Source: Eriocheir sinensis
Taxonomy: Eukaryota; Arthropoda; Malacostraca; Decapoda; Varunidae
Reading direction: 5' to 3'
NCBI RefSeq assembly: GCF_024679095.1
Contig: NW_026111621.1
Location: forward strand, 707,004 to 771,003
Length of the DNA stretch: 64,000 nt
This document shows positions 14,495 through 25,530 of the stretch, piece by piece. Positions within the stretch are counted from its first letter, which is position 1, and each line of letters begins with the position of its first letter. Made by a program: the position numbers and the translations under genes. The notes beneath the pieces are model-generated. The model was not told where the DNA came from and did not search any database. It saw only the letters and a list, made by a program, of their open reading frames with translations.

Positions 14495-14765
14495 AGCTCG
14501 GCCAATCAATGGGAGCATACGCCGGGGGGCGCGTCGCCTCGCCCACCCTACGACACTAAGTCCGGTGGTCCTTCCGGGCGAGTTTCCAAATAGGCCCCTT
14601 TCCCATCCTAAGTACCTCCCGGCAGGAGCTATCGACTTACTCAAGCCACGAATTCTGTGGGCGTCCCCTTGGCCTCCTCCACTCAGGATTGTCATTTACA
14701 GAAACAACCCGATGAGCATGGTCGGCTTCTGGGTAACGTGCCACATGCCCGTAAGAGGGAGTTGG
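14495..14765 (-). pseudogene. C-terminal relic of a second retroelement RT
   Basis: The minus strand encodes YGHVARYPEADHAHRVV, then EWRRPRGRPQNSWLE, then CREVLRMGKGPIWKLARKD, then RRVGEATRPP. I recognise this as the C-terminal tail that follows the RT in a group of animal retroelements (GHVAR...WRRPRGRP signature). Two in-frame stops look like single changes, Gln to TAA after SWLE and Trp to TAG after DHRT. The fragment directly abuts the different RT relic at 14,090-14,489 on the same strand, so two dead elements are fused. The family name is not assigned. Confidence 0.65.
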
Positions 14766-16060
14766 ACTAGAGGAATGCGCTAAGATGGACAGCATGGCGA
14801 CAGGTGTGGTGGTTGCGCGCATTTAACTTAGTCCTTAGCTCAGTTAGCATGGAAATAGTGATAAAAGAAATCAAGGGAAGAAACTGGACAAGGCATCGTC
14901 CATAACTGGTAACTGGGAGGGGGAAACGAATTGATCGACAATACAAAACCACAACGAAGCTCATTAAGTGAGAGATGAGATATGGAGTTCACAACTGGGA
15001 TTTTGATTTAAGGACAGACCGATAAATTTTAATGTAGAAGAGGACAGTTGTGTATTGTCGAAGAAGAGGCGATAGATGTACGCAGAGAAACCCCGTCCTG
15101 CTCTTGATAACTACTTACTGCGACATTGAACTCACGCGTTAGATCGGAGCATATGTTAAGGGAAATAAAATGTTAATAAGGTAATACTGATACCAGAGGA
15201 TCTTAATCTAGACGTTCACCTTGTTTTAATGGAATACTCCGCTTATTGTTATTGAATGAGATTTTTTTTTAATAGACTTCATTAATGTTTTCTTAGTTCA
15301 GACGCGTCAATCTGATTTTTATTTTATTTTATTTTTTGCAAATCTCACACACCAGGTTTAGATCTCCACAAGCACGCGCCGCGAGGAATTACCAAGGATT
15401 ACTTACGTCCCCCCACACACACACTAGGCGGGTCAAGGTCACGGCGGATAACGTTACGGGTGCTGCGGCAAGAAACTGGAGCTATTTATGCCTTGCTGCG
15501 GGGCCAGTTTTTATCGGTTGTTTTGAATCTTGGCTGAGCGGGTCACGTGGCCTGATAAATTATAACGCTTCCAGTTTGTGTTGATTCTATACTCATCATT
15601 TACTCGTTTGGGTCAAATTGCGTCAAAGGAAAAAATAAATGCAGATATACTTCACATGCGAGCCATCTTGAGTCCGTCGGTGGGAAAGGATAGACAGAGA
15701 TTAACAGACAGACTGAGAGAAAGGACGGCAAACAGACAGACAGACAAATAGATCGACAGACACCCAGAAACAAGCAGACGGGCACACAGAAAAACAGACA
15801 GAGACACATATACACACAAATAACCAAACAAGGAAACAAGAAAAGCAAACACACAATCAAGCATACAAACTTACAAACACACTGACAAACGCAAAGGAAG
15901 GCGAGGCAGGCAGTGTTTCCGCGTGACTAGCCGCGGCTTCATCTTATTAAGGGTTTCTGTTTTCACGACTCCTCCTGTCGAGCTCCACGTGTGCTGAGAG
16001 AGGCGTATAAATCAGCTGTCAAATCATACACTGGCAACCATAAACCAACTCAAGGGACCA
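14766..16060. other. Unrecognised sequence with a CAGA-rich patch
   Basis: No gene is recognised. 15,690-15,880 is a degenerate CAGA/GACA-type simple repeat. Short open frames within it are products of that repeat. Confidence 0.5.
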
Positions 16061-16305
16061 AGGGCCAGTTTCACAGCTCCCCATGACGGGTTAGTAGGCT
16101 CCCAACCCATTACCAGAGCCTTCGAAATTTCCATGTATAGTGTCTGATGTTTATATTTAAGTTCACAAATTTGATGAAACTATACAGGAAAAGTCTTGTG
16201 TATTTAGTGTGGCATCGAAGACCTCACCATTTTGGATTGTATGGGATTCTATAGTTTGGTTCGGACTGTTACGAAGACACTGTGTTGGACTGTGAAATCG
16301 GCTCT
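16061..16305. mobile_element. Small TIR element (MITE-like), 245 bp
   Basis: The left end AGGGCCAGTTTCACAG and the reverse complement of the right end, AGAGCCGATTTCACAG, agree at 13 of 16 positions. No coding capacity is present, as expected of a non-autonomous DNA transposon. The terminal motif GGGCCNNTTTCACAG recurs in the foldback element at 57,421. A target-site duplication is not clear; flanking CAA and TAA would fit a decayed 3-bp duplication. Confidence 0.6.
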
Positions 16306-16825
16306 AAAGGATATAAATAGTGGGCTTAAGGAGGAGCCGAGATTAGTAGAAGGCAGGTTTTGTAAGAGGGTGTTCAATGCAATTTACTGAGACGCAAAGG
16401 AAATGACTCTCGGGGCTCGGAGGAAATGCCAGTCACTCGTGTGGGACAATAAGATATCTCTTCGGATGGAGGCAACACATCTCTTTACTTAAGTGGCATT
16501 ATAGTCAGAGGCAGACAACGCTGAACTTTGGCTCGATATCTCTTTTTATTGGTCGGGGCATTTTTTTGGGGTGAATGAGAAGATTATGATCATTCTGTCG
16601 TTTTTTTTTCTTCAGTGTTGCTCTCGGTTTTCTTCTGTTACCGACCTGATCGAATAATGAGGTGCGATTTACTTCTCAAAAACTAAACCTGAACCTACTT
16701 TTAATGTCCGAAAGATAAAGAAAATATGTTGCTGCTTCATTCAGTGCTTTGTAAGACGGAGACAAATCCGCGCCTGCCAACAAATCGCCTGCCAACATTT
16801 AAAGGAACACCGCTGCCAGTCTGAG

Positions 16826-16827
<2 letters not shown>
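16306..16827. other. Unrecognised sequence
   Basis: Nothing is identified between the TIR element and the next TG microsatellite. Confidence 0.5.

Positions 16828-16901
<74 letters not shown>
16828..16901. repeat. (TG)37 microsatellite
   Basis: A perfect dinucleotide run. Confidence 0.98.
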
Positions 16902-16903
<2 letters not shown>

Positions 16904-16969
16904 TCCTGACATGCGTTGCTTATAATTATGTGACGGAGATAAAGTTTAATACAGTATCCTAATTATGTA

Positions 16970-17640
16970 GTTTCTTTCTTCTTCTTTTTCTTCTTTTTCT
17001 TCTTTTTCTTCTTCTTTCTCTGATATTTCTTATACTACTTTTTCTTTTTTCTTCTTTCTCTGATATTTCTTATACTACTTTTTCTTTTTCTTCTTTTTCT
17101 TCTTTTTTTCTTCTTTCTCTGATATTTCTTATACTACTTTTTCTTTTTCTTCTTTCTCTGATATTTCTTATACTACTTTTTCTTCTTTCTCTGATATTTC
17201 TTATACTACTTTTTCTTTTCTTCTTCTCTTATATTTATTATACAACTTTTTATTTTTTCTTCTTTCTCTGATATTTCTTATACTACTTTTTCTTTTTCTT
17301 CTTTCTCTGATATTTCTTATACTACTTTTGCTTTTTTCTTCTTTCTCTGATATTTCTTATACTACTTTTGCTTTTTCTTCTTTCTCTGATATTTCTTATA
17401 CTACTTTTGCTTTTTCTTCTTTCTCTGATATTTCTTATACTATTTTTGCTTTTTCTTCTTTCTCTGATATTTCTTATACTACTTTTGCTTTTTCTTCTTT
17501 CTCTGATATTTCTTATACTACTTTTGCTTTTTCTTCTTTCTCTTCTTTTTTTTTCTCTCCTATTTCTTCTTTTTTTCTTTCTTCTTTTTTCTTACTTTTT
17601 TCTTCTTCTTTTCTTTTTCTTCTTCTTCTTCTTTTTACTT
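16970..17640. repeat. 39-bp pyrimidine-rich minisatellite in a TTC tract
   Basis: Thirteen or so units contain TCTGATATTTCTTATACTAC joined by variable CTTTTT/TTC runs. From about 17,320 to 17,535 the unit is regular at 39 bp, giving a 13-residue peptide period (FAFSSFSDISYTT); this explains the open frame at 17,328 and is not evidence of coding. Irregular TTC/TTTC sequence flanks both sides. Confidence 0.93.
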
Positions 17641-17655
17641 TTCTGAAGCACGCAC

Positions 17656-17675
17656 GTACACACACACACGCACAA

Positions 17676-17731
<56 letters not shown>
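17656..17731. repeat. (CA)n microsatellite
   Basis: Pure CA from about 17,682 to 17,731, preceded by degenerate copies. Confidence 0.97.
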
Positions 17732-17734
<3 letters not shown>

Positions 17735-18082
17735 GAAAAACAAAACAAAAATGAGATTAGTAGTGCACGTATTCACATCGTTACAAGCTCACCTCCCTTT
17801 TCTCTGTCCTTCTCTTCCCTAACCCGCCAGTCGTAAAAACAAAGGACCTGAATGCTCTTGGCACGGAGCCACCTTTAACACGGGCTAATCCATCATCAAA
17901 CATTTTCCTCCCTGTTTAAATATGCTGCGTGTCCGTGCCCGCTGTTGCCGTGGGGAGCGCGTCAGGAATGCCATGAATTATTCAGTTCGGGTCCTGGGGT
18001 ATCGGATGCTGTGTGCCATTCAAACTCAAGAGAGCACTTGCCAGATAGTAGTAGTGGTGGCCCCCTCCTCCCTCCCTCCCTT

Positions 18083-18085
<3 letters not shown>
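17732..18085. other. Unrecognised sequence
   Basis: No supported gene or RNA. Confidence 0.5.
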
Positions 18086-18119
<34 letters not shown>

Positions 18120-18123
18120 TGAG

Positions 18124-18166
<43 letters not shown>
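18086..18166. repeat. Inverted dinucleotide pair: (TG)n then (CA)n
   Basis: (TG) at 18,086-18,116 is followed after a 10-bp spacer (CGCTGAGAGT) by (CA) at 18,127-18,166. The two arms are complementary and could fold into a hairpin. Confidence 0.97.
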
Positions 18167-18641
<475 letters not shown>

Positions 18642-18655
18642 TCGCCATGCCCACC

Positions 18656-19855
18656 ATGCATGTTGTTCGAGTTGTCCTTCCGAGGGTAATCACCCACCCC
18701 GGCTATCGAGCATCAACTGCTCGGGTTTGTTGTTCGGAGTTGTCCCTCTCCGAGGGTGATCAGTGCCTACCCCAGCTATCGAGCATCAGGTGCTCGGGTT
18801 TGTTGTTCGGAGTTGTCCCTCTCCGAGGGTAATCACCCACCCCGGCTATCGAGCATCAACTGCTCGGGTTTGTTGTTCGGAGTTTTCCCTCTCCGAGGGT
18901 GATCACCCACCCCGGCTATCGAGCATCAGGTGCTCGGGTTTGTTGTTCGAGTTGTCCTTTCCGAGGGTGATCACCACCCCGGCTATCGAGCATCAGGTGC
19001 TCGGGTTTGTTGTTCGGAGTTGTCCCTCTCCGAGGGTAATCACCTACCCCGGCTATCGAGCATCAACTGCTCGGGTTTGTTGTTCGGAGTTGTCCCTCTC
19101 CGAGGGTAATCACCCACCCCGGCTATCGAGCATCAGGTGCTCGGGTTTGTTGTTCGGAGTTGTCCCTCTCCGAGGGTAATCACCCACCCCGGCTATCGAG
19201 CATCAGCTACTCGGGTTTGTTGTTCGGAGTTGTCCTTCTCCGAGGGTAATCACCCACCCCGGCTATCGAGCATCAGCTACTCGGGTTTGTTGTTCGGAGT
19301 TGTCCTTCTCCGAGGGTAATCACCCACCCCGGCTATCGAGCATCAACTGCTCGGGTTTGTTGTTCGGAGTTGTCCCTCTCCGAGGGTAATCACCCACCCC
19401 GGCTATCGAGCATCAGCTGCTCGGGTTTGTTGTTCGGAGTTGTCCCTCCGAGGGTAATCACCACCCCGGCTATCGAGCATCAGCTGCTCGGGTTTGTTGC
19501 TCGGAGTTGTCCCTCTCCGAGGGTAATCACCCACCCCGGCTATCGAGCATCAGCTGCTCGGGTTTGTTGTTCGGAGTTGTCCCTCTCCGAGGGTGATCAC
19601 CCATCCCGGCTATCGAGCATCAGCTGCTCGGGTTTGTTGTTCGAGTTGTCCTTCCGAGGGTAATCACCCACCCCGGCTATCGAGCATCAACTACTCGGGT
19701 TTGTTGTTCGGAGTTGTCCCTCTCCGAGGGTAATCACCCACCCGGCTATCGAGCATCAACCACTCGGGTTTGTTGTTCGGAGTTGTCCCTCTCCGAGGGT
19801 GATCACCCACCCCGGCTATCGAGCATCAACTACTCGGGTTTGTTGTTCGGATTGG
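18656..19855. repeat. 70-bp tandem repeat with two hairpins per unit
   Basis: About 17 head-to-tail copies at 70-bp spacing (for example GAGCATCA at 18,781 and 18,851). Each unit holds two perfect inverted repeats: TCGGAG-(8 nt)-CTCCGA and CGAGCA-(5 nt)-TGCTCG. The second loop varies (TCAAC, TCAGG, TCAGC) while its stem is usually kept; a few copies with ACTACTCG weaken it. Some copies have 1-3 bp deletions around the first stem. The array begins just after the (TA)51 run. No conserved reading frame exists, since 70 is not a multiple of 3. Confidence 0.95.
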
Positions 19856-20558
19856 GCTGGCTTGCCCCCCAAGAGGCTGGGTTAACAGTTTTGTTACCCC
19901 TTTCTTCACCTCTTTCTACGTACAACAACTTTTGTTTTCACAGTCTCCGTAAAAGATGCAGTGGAAGGTTCACGGCACCTTCAGTTGTCTTTCAACAACT
20001 GTAATTTCTTGTTTCTTTACTAACTTCATCTGTTTCGTTAATGACTTCCCTTTCCAACGTCTCCGCCTTCTTTTTTGAGGGTAATTGTGCTTCCTCGTCA
20101 AAGTGTGTCCGCGATTCGTCATCACTCAACTATACGTTGTTCTCCTTAGGATCATCATCAAGGTTAGGGTAACGCATATATTGAGGGCATTTGGTGTTGG
20201 CGGCCTCTTCTGACCGCCTGCAGGGGCCGGGGACCTCCTCGGGGCCCCTCAGTAACTCCGTCTCTGCCGTGAGGGGGCCCAAGGCTTCCCCCTCGGCCCC
20301 CGCCCCCGGCCCTAGCAGGAAGACTGTTTGGCTCTTCACAAAATGCCAAGACGAAGATAAAGTTAATATATTTTTTAAGTGTATTGATGCTGATGAAACC
20401 GAGTTTATCAATTCCAGGATGGAAAACCGGATAGACTCCCGACCGTGGATTCAGCATCGAAAACCTGTTCTTGCGACACCATCCGGCAGAGACCGTTTCT
20501 TTATAGGAGGGAATGTCTAATAAAGAGAAAACTGTACTGCGCAGATAAAAATAACCAG

Positions 20559-20562
<4 letters not shown>
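19856..20562. other. Unrecognised sequence, possible decayed coding remnant
   Basis: On the minus strand 20,130-20,411 encodes a 93-codon frame ending in KCPQYMRYPNLDDDPKENNV. After its stop, an acidic/lysine-rich stretch (SDDESRTHFDEEAQLPSKKK) continues to about 20,040. This is less repetitive than surrounding open frames, but I recognise no family. A plus-strand frame at 20,191-20,520 overlaps it and is equally anonymous. It may be a transposon remnant or chance. Confidence 0.3.

Positions 20563-20625
<63 letters not shown>
20563..20625. repeat. (CA)n microsatellite
   Basis: A perfect run of about 31 units. Confidence 0.98.
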
Positions 20626-20627
<2 letters not shown>

Positions 20628-21386
20628 CGTGTACACTTATGAAAGAAATTTGAAAAAAGAGAAAATAGTGTAAGGAGATAAAGAGGGAGAAAGAATTAAG
20701 AAAGATACAATGATGTGAACAAAAAGGAGAGAGAGAGAGAGAGAGAGAGAATGGAAGATTAAAAAAGACGATGTTAAAGTACAGTAAGAGGAAGAGAAGA
20801 GGAACACAAATAGAGGGTAGTTGCTAGGTTACATGATGATGACGATGATAAGGAGGAGGAGCACTGAGGCCACGCGCTTCTTTACATTTACCTGCCTATT
20901 CTACTCTCCCTTCCTCCTCTATACCAAACATTTTTCACACTAGGTAAATTCTTCATATAGTCATCGTTCGAATATTTAAAAGCTATCTCAAAATCATCGT
21001 TTGGGTAAATTCTAAAGTCATCTCGTCTTTATCCTTAGTTGTATCTGTCCTTCCATCATGGCGCCGCGAGGAAGACTGTCAGACTGGCAGCGATAGACCC
21101 CGCGTAGTAATATATCAGGAATGTAGTTGTTTAAAATCAAAATACAAATACTTGCGCTATTATTTACCTTATTAAACAGAAGAAAATAACGTAGAACTCG
21201 TAAAGACCGATTTATGTCCGAAATCGTAATGATCCATGCGCGTTCTGGATATTACTGGGTTAGGAACTAGTTTGTATGGTGCACTGCAAGGCACCTATCA
21301 GGCTCAGTCTGTCCATAGAGGCGCTCGTGAAACAATAACAATGGACTTAGAGAAAATCGTGAGGCAGAGCTCTCATCAGCGGGGCG
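20626..21386. other. Unrecognised sequence with a possible SINE 3' scrap
   Basis: A short (GA)n lies at 20,728-20,750. At 20,857-20,893 the order GCACTGAGGCCACGCGCT then TTTACATTTACC resembles the 3' end of the SINE at 37.4-37.6 kb (GCACCGAGGCTACGCGCT, then TTTTACCTTTACC). The rest shows no gene. Confidence 0.4.
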
Positions 21387-21431
21387 GGAGGAGGAGGAGG
21401 AGGAGGAGGAGGAGGAGGAGGAGGAGGAGGA
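21387..21431. repeat. (GGA)n microsatellite at a retroelement 3' end
   Basis: About 15 GGA triplets abut the GAATA-type tail of the minus-strand retrotransposon. Confidence 0.95.
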
Positions 21432-21755
21432 ATAGAATAGAATAGAATAGAACTTATTTCCATTATTTCAATGGTTATTCTTGACATATATCTTATAATC
21501 AATTAGAGTTATAACAAAAGTCCCATACAATATGGCCAGTGAAGTTTAGCCAGACGTGTTAAAAACTAAATTCAGGCACAGAGAGCTAATAAGTATTAGA
21601 CCATAAAGCAACAGTGCTGAGTCAAAATAAAAACAAGAAAAAGATTTAACAGGGCGAGGCCTATCACAGTCAGATATAAAATAAATAAAATCAAATATGG
21701 GACCAAAAACTAAAAATTGAATAAAAGTTAGATAAGCTACTGGGAAAATTGCCTA

Positions 21756-22250
21756 TTAAGTAAAAAAAAATTGAGACGTGATTTGAAAGTGAACAACAGG
21801 AGGCAGGTTGTTCCAAAGTGAGGGAGCACTCACTTGGAAAGACCTGGTGGCAAGGCAAGTGTTACACCGGGGTACATGTAGGTGTTCAGTCTGCCTGGTG
21901 TTTACATGGTGACGGCGACTGTCACGAACACGAGCTAATGGGAGCAACCACTCAGGGAGGTCATGGTTGATTATCCTATATGTGAGTGTTATAATCTCAT
22001 ACACATACTGGTGATTTGTTTTCAGCCATTTCAGTTCCCTAAGGAAGGGAGTAACATGGTCACTTTTTGCAGCGCCTCCGAGAGCCACTTTGGCTGCAAA
22101 ATTTTGTATTTTTTGTACACGTTCTATTTGGGTGATGTTGGTTGCTCCCCAGATGCTTATTCCATAGTTAATGATACTCATAACTAATGATTGTACCACA
22201 ATTATACTTGTTGATTTATTAAAATTATCTTTTATTCTATTAATAAACAT
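21756..22250 (-). pseudogene. RT C-terminal region of element A
   Basis: A 164-codon frame read on the minus strand includes SIINYGISIWGATNITQIERV and SAPSLWNNLPPVV, the conserved segments after the RT in these elements (the 'lvrpriEYgs.iW' and 'lWNnLP' positions). It is separated from the RT core by stops and a frameshift between about 22,250 and 22,540. The methionine start is incidental; upstream sequence continues the homology. It ends at a TAA near 21,756, before about 320 bp of 3' UTR. Confidence 0.8.
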
Positions 22251-22499
22251 GTGCTTTTTTAATTAATTATGTGATATGTGCATCGAACGATAGATGGTTA
22301 TCAAAATATATGCCTAAGTTCTTCACTGATGTACTGGGGGGTAATAACACTGCTGTCCACCATCAGGTGGATATTACGAGGAATCAGTGATAAAAGCCTT
22401 CTGGATCCAATAAAGATACATTGTTTTTTTGGGCATTGAGCATTAGACCATTTGCATTAAAGTATGCTTTAGCTAATTTAGTCTTCAGCTTTTTGTATA

Positions 22500-23394
22500 A
22501 GGTCCTTTAAATTATCAATATTACTTGAAAGAATAATTTGGGTGTCGTCTGCGTATTAAATGACGTCACAGTTGAGGAGGAATGAAGCAAGATCATTCAC
22601 ATAAATATTAAAGAGAATAGGGCCAAGAACAGACCCTTGAGGCACCCCATATGAAATACCTGTCATCAGACACAGTGTCATTTAATCGCACTAATTGTGT
22701 TCTGTCACTAAGGTAACTCTCGAACCAGAATGGATCCATATTGCATTTAAGGTATTTTTTTAAGTAAAATAACATGAATAACGCTGTCAAAGGCCTTTGA
22801 TAAATCGCAGAGAGTGACCAGAGAGACATTTTTATTATCCATGTTGGAATATAGATTCTTATTTAGTGTTAATAGAGCTGAAGTAGTTGATAACTTTGGT
22901 CTGAAGCCATGCTGAGCATTAATAAGTAGGTGATTTGTTTCCAGATGCTGAGTCAACTGTGATGAAACTATTTGTTCTAGTAGTTTGGAGAGGACTGGGA
23001 GGAGAGATATGGGACGATAATTACTGGGGTCGTTTACATCACCAGTCTCTAGGATGGGTACCACGATTGAGAATTTCCATGCTGTGGGAAAAATTCCTGT
23101 GACTATTGACGTGTTCATGATGGTGGTTAAATAGGAGAAAATAACAGGAAGGGAATCATTAAGGAATCTCAGTGGTATCCCATCAGACCCACATGCATCA
23201 CTATTGTTCATATGTGCAATGGTAAGGACTAAAGTTTGCCAGTCAATAGGCTCAGGTCTGAACAGACAGTTAGGATCAGTGATGTCAACTGGATCTGCGG
23301 TTTGGAGACGTGAGGAGTCACCTAATTGTGTCTTTTCAAAAGTGATTCTACCAACGTTAGCAAAAAAATCATTGAAGAGCTTAGCAGTCTGCAT
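22500..23394 (-). pseudogene. Reverse transcriptase core of element A, frameshifted
   Basis: The RT copies element RNA at the nicked target site (target-primed reverse transcription). The 215-codon frame at 22,747-23,394 shows, in order, SDACGSDGIPLRFLND, NYRPISLLPVLSKLLEQIV, INAQHGFRPKLSTTSA and LCDLSKAFDSV (motif A with its Asp). It then shifts frame; 22,608-22,829 continues with PFWFESYLSDRTQLV and a degraded motif B region. The catalytic YADD is encoded at 22,544-22,555 but is immediately preceded by TAA (22,556-22,558). At least two frameshifts and one stop kill the frame. Confidence 0.85.
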
Positions 23395-24028
23395 GGTAGT
23401 TTCTTTATGGTTACATGTGACAGGCAGATTACTGCTTTTATTATTAGGGATAAGTTCCTTAATGGTTTTCCAAATGATTTTGCTATTACCTTTGTTGTCA
23501 ATTTTTTTGTTGTAGAATTCGGATTTAAATTAGTGAATAGATCTTCTGACTTGGCACTTTAAGTTTATATAAGTATTTACTAGGTTAACGTTGCTTGTGT
23601 CTTTTTTCTAGGCTTTCAAGGCATTGTTTTTTTTTTTGTTTCAAAGTTCTTAACTCTTCATTAAGCCATTTAGCAAAGGGTCTTTTCAATTCCTTTGTCA
23701 CTAAGCGTGCGCAAAAATCAAGACATTTCAAAAAGACACCATTAAGAACCTTAACTTGAGTACTGACATTACCAGCAATGTAGATGTTATCTAATGTCTT
23801 ACTTTCTGATATTAATAAATTACAGAATAATTATGGTGAGTAGTTCTTCATTTCTCGGAATGTTTTTGTTATAGTTAGCCTTTTAGGTTTGGCAATGTCA
23901 AGAGTGAGAGTTAGCAAGTCATGGTCAGCAATGGGGCAAACAATACCATCATGGTCCAACACTAAGGCAGGATTATTTGTCACAATAAGATCCAATAATG
24001 TTGCCGACAGGGATGTAGTTCTTATTGG

Positions 24029-24529
24029 CTAATTTACTGACTGACTTAATTTTGTATTATTAATTACTTGTTCCATTTTGTTGTTTTTAGATAAAAAATT
24101 ACAATTAAAGTCACCCAACACATAAAAAGGCTTATTTCTGAGGTATATGTAATAAAAAACATCTAAAATGTAGTCAAATGTGAAAGAGTTAGCGTGCTGG
24201 TGACGGTACATGCAGGCAATTGTTATAGAAGGTAGTTTTCGGCATTGCACGGTAAGCCATAAGTCCTCAATCCCCTCGACTCGGTCAATGTTTACATCAA
24301 TCACAGTGACAGTACAAATACTCCTAACATATATACACACTCCTCCACCTCTGCTTTTGTCACGTCTATATACACTAAAATCAGGCATAGCAATGTGCTG
24401 GTCTAAAACATCATTGGTCAACCAGGTTTCACTCAAACATAAAATGTCAGGTTGACGTTCGTTCACTAAAAGACGTATTTCGTCAAGATTACATAAAAGA
24501 GTTTGTGCATTGAAATGTTCAATTTCCAA
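24029..24529 (-). pseudogene. APE-type endonuclease domain of element A, C-terminally broken
   Basis: This is the N-terminal part of ORF2, the apurinic-like endonuclease that nicks target DNA. Across 166 codons I see EIEHFNAQTL at the start, ILCLSETWL (the catalytic Glu), YRRDKSRGGGV, ACMYRH and LGDFNCNFL (catalytic Asp/Asn). The frame then hits a stop. Recognisable sequence continues in other frames to about 23,700, including the FAP.LTMT segment expected near the catalytic His, so roughly the last third is frameshifted. A short unannotated gap of about 50 bp separates it from ORF1. Confidence 0.85.
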
Positions 24530-24577
24530 TTTGTCCTTTTTTTTCGTGTAAGTGGCTCTGTCTTCATGGCCGGACTC

Positions 24578-25530
24578 CTATTCGACAGGAAGCTGGCATA
24601 ACCTTTCTTTTTGACCAAGGCGACGGTAATTACCGCACCTCAGTCTGTGGTCGAATCGACAGGTAGCCAGTCTATGGTTGTGTTCCCCACAGTTATAACA
24701 GCCAAATCTCGGAGCTGCATGGTGAGGTCCACAGCTCGAGACAGGCTGAGACTGTACATCACCGTGGCACCCTGGGGGGCGGTGTTGTGGCTGGCCGTGG
24801 CCCTCCCCTGCACGTGATGACTCCAGCGAGTGACAGGAGTTGGCGAGCTCGGAGCTGCGTGGTGAGGTGCACATCTCGAGAGAGGCTGAGACTGCTCATC
24901 GCCGTGGCGCCATGGAGGAGTGTTCTGGCTGGCCGTGGCCCTCCCCTGCACGTGATGACTCCAGCGAGTGACAGGAGTTGGCGAGCTCGGAGCTGCGTGG
25001 TGAGGTGCACAGCTCGAGGCAGGGTGAGACTGCTCATCGCCGTGGCGCCATGGAGGAGTGTTGTGGCTGGCCGTGGCCCTCCCATACACGTGATGACTCC
25101 AGCGAGCGGCAGGAATTGGCAGGGGGTCTGTGTCGGGCCGCGATGCAGCAGTTAGGTGCTCCCGTCTACTGTGCTCCCGTCTGCCACGGAAGCGGTGAGG
25201 GACAGCATTGCGTACATAGGGGCCTGGTGGGGGGTGGGGGGTAGCACTGGGGGTCGATCTGTGGGATAGAGGTTGTAGCACAGGGTGGGAACGGTGAAGG
25301 GGTAGTTGTGGGGACGAAGTTTGTGTAATCTTATTAACATTATTTACAGTTAAAGGGGTCGTTTTAACTTTATTCCAGTTCTTACATAAATTAAAGTCAG
25401 GACATTGTGAATCAATTGAGTCAAGTAGTCTGACTGCACCAAGTCTACTAAATGTTGAGTTATTTTCATCGGATTCAAAGCAGAGATCATCTAAATCACC
25501 AGTGGTAAAATTCTCACATCTGCCCTTTTT
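24578..25530 (-). pseudogene. ORF1 of element A with zinc knuckle and 46-aa repeats
   Basis: ORF1 proteins of these elements bind nucleic acid and accompany the RNA. Reading on the minus strand, the frame is open from about 25,530 (ENFTTGDLDDLCFESDE) through a Pro/His/Ser-rich region. It contains three tandem 138-bp repeats (about 24,703-25,116), each coding 46 residues with TRWSHHVQGRATAS and PPWRHGDEQS. After a frameshift in the repeats, a CCHC knuckle, CYNCGEHNHRLATC (24,659-24,700, CX2CX4HX4C), and a degenerate second knuckle (RCGNYRRLGQKERLC) end the protein near 24,578. Most known ORF1 proteins lack such an internal duplication. Confidence 0.75.
24703..25116 (-). repeat. 138-bp tandem triplication inside ORF1
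   Basis: Three copies at about 138-bp spacing; copies two and three begin TGGCGAGCTC at 24,841 and 24,979. The period equals 46 codons, so it keeps frame. The copy at lower coordinates is the most diverged and carries small indels. Confidence 0.88.

Noticed and set aside
14372..14593. Plus-strand 73-codon frame (LEQILVTRTRKY...)
   Set aside because: The real homology is on the opposite strand, where the sequence encodes RT C-terminal relics; this frame is a shadow.
18656..19855. Open frames across the 70-bp repeat as a repeat protein
   Set aside because: 70 is not a multiple of 3, so the peptide changes frame each unit. The inverted repeats, not the codons, are conserved.
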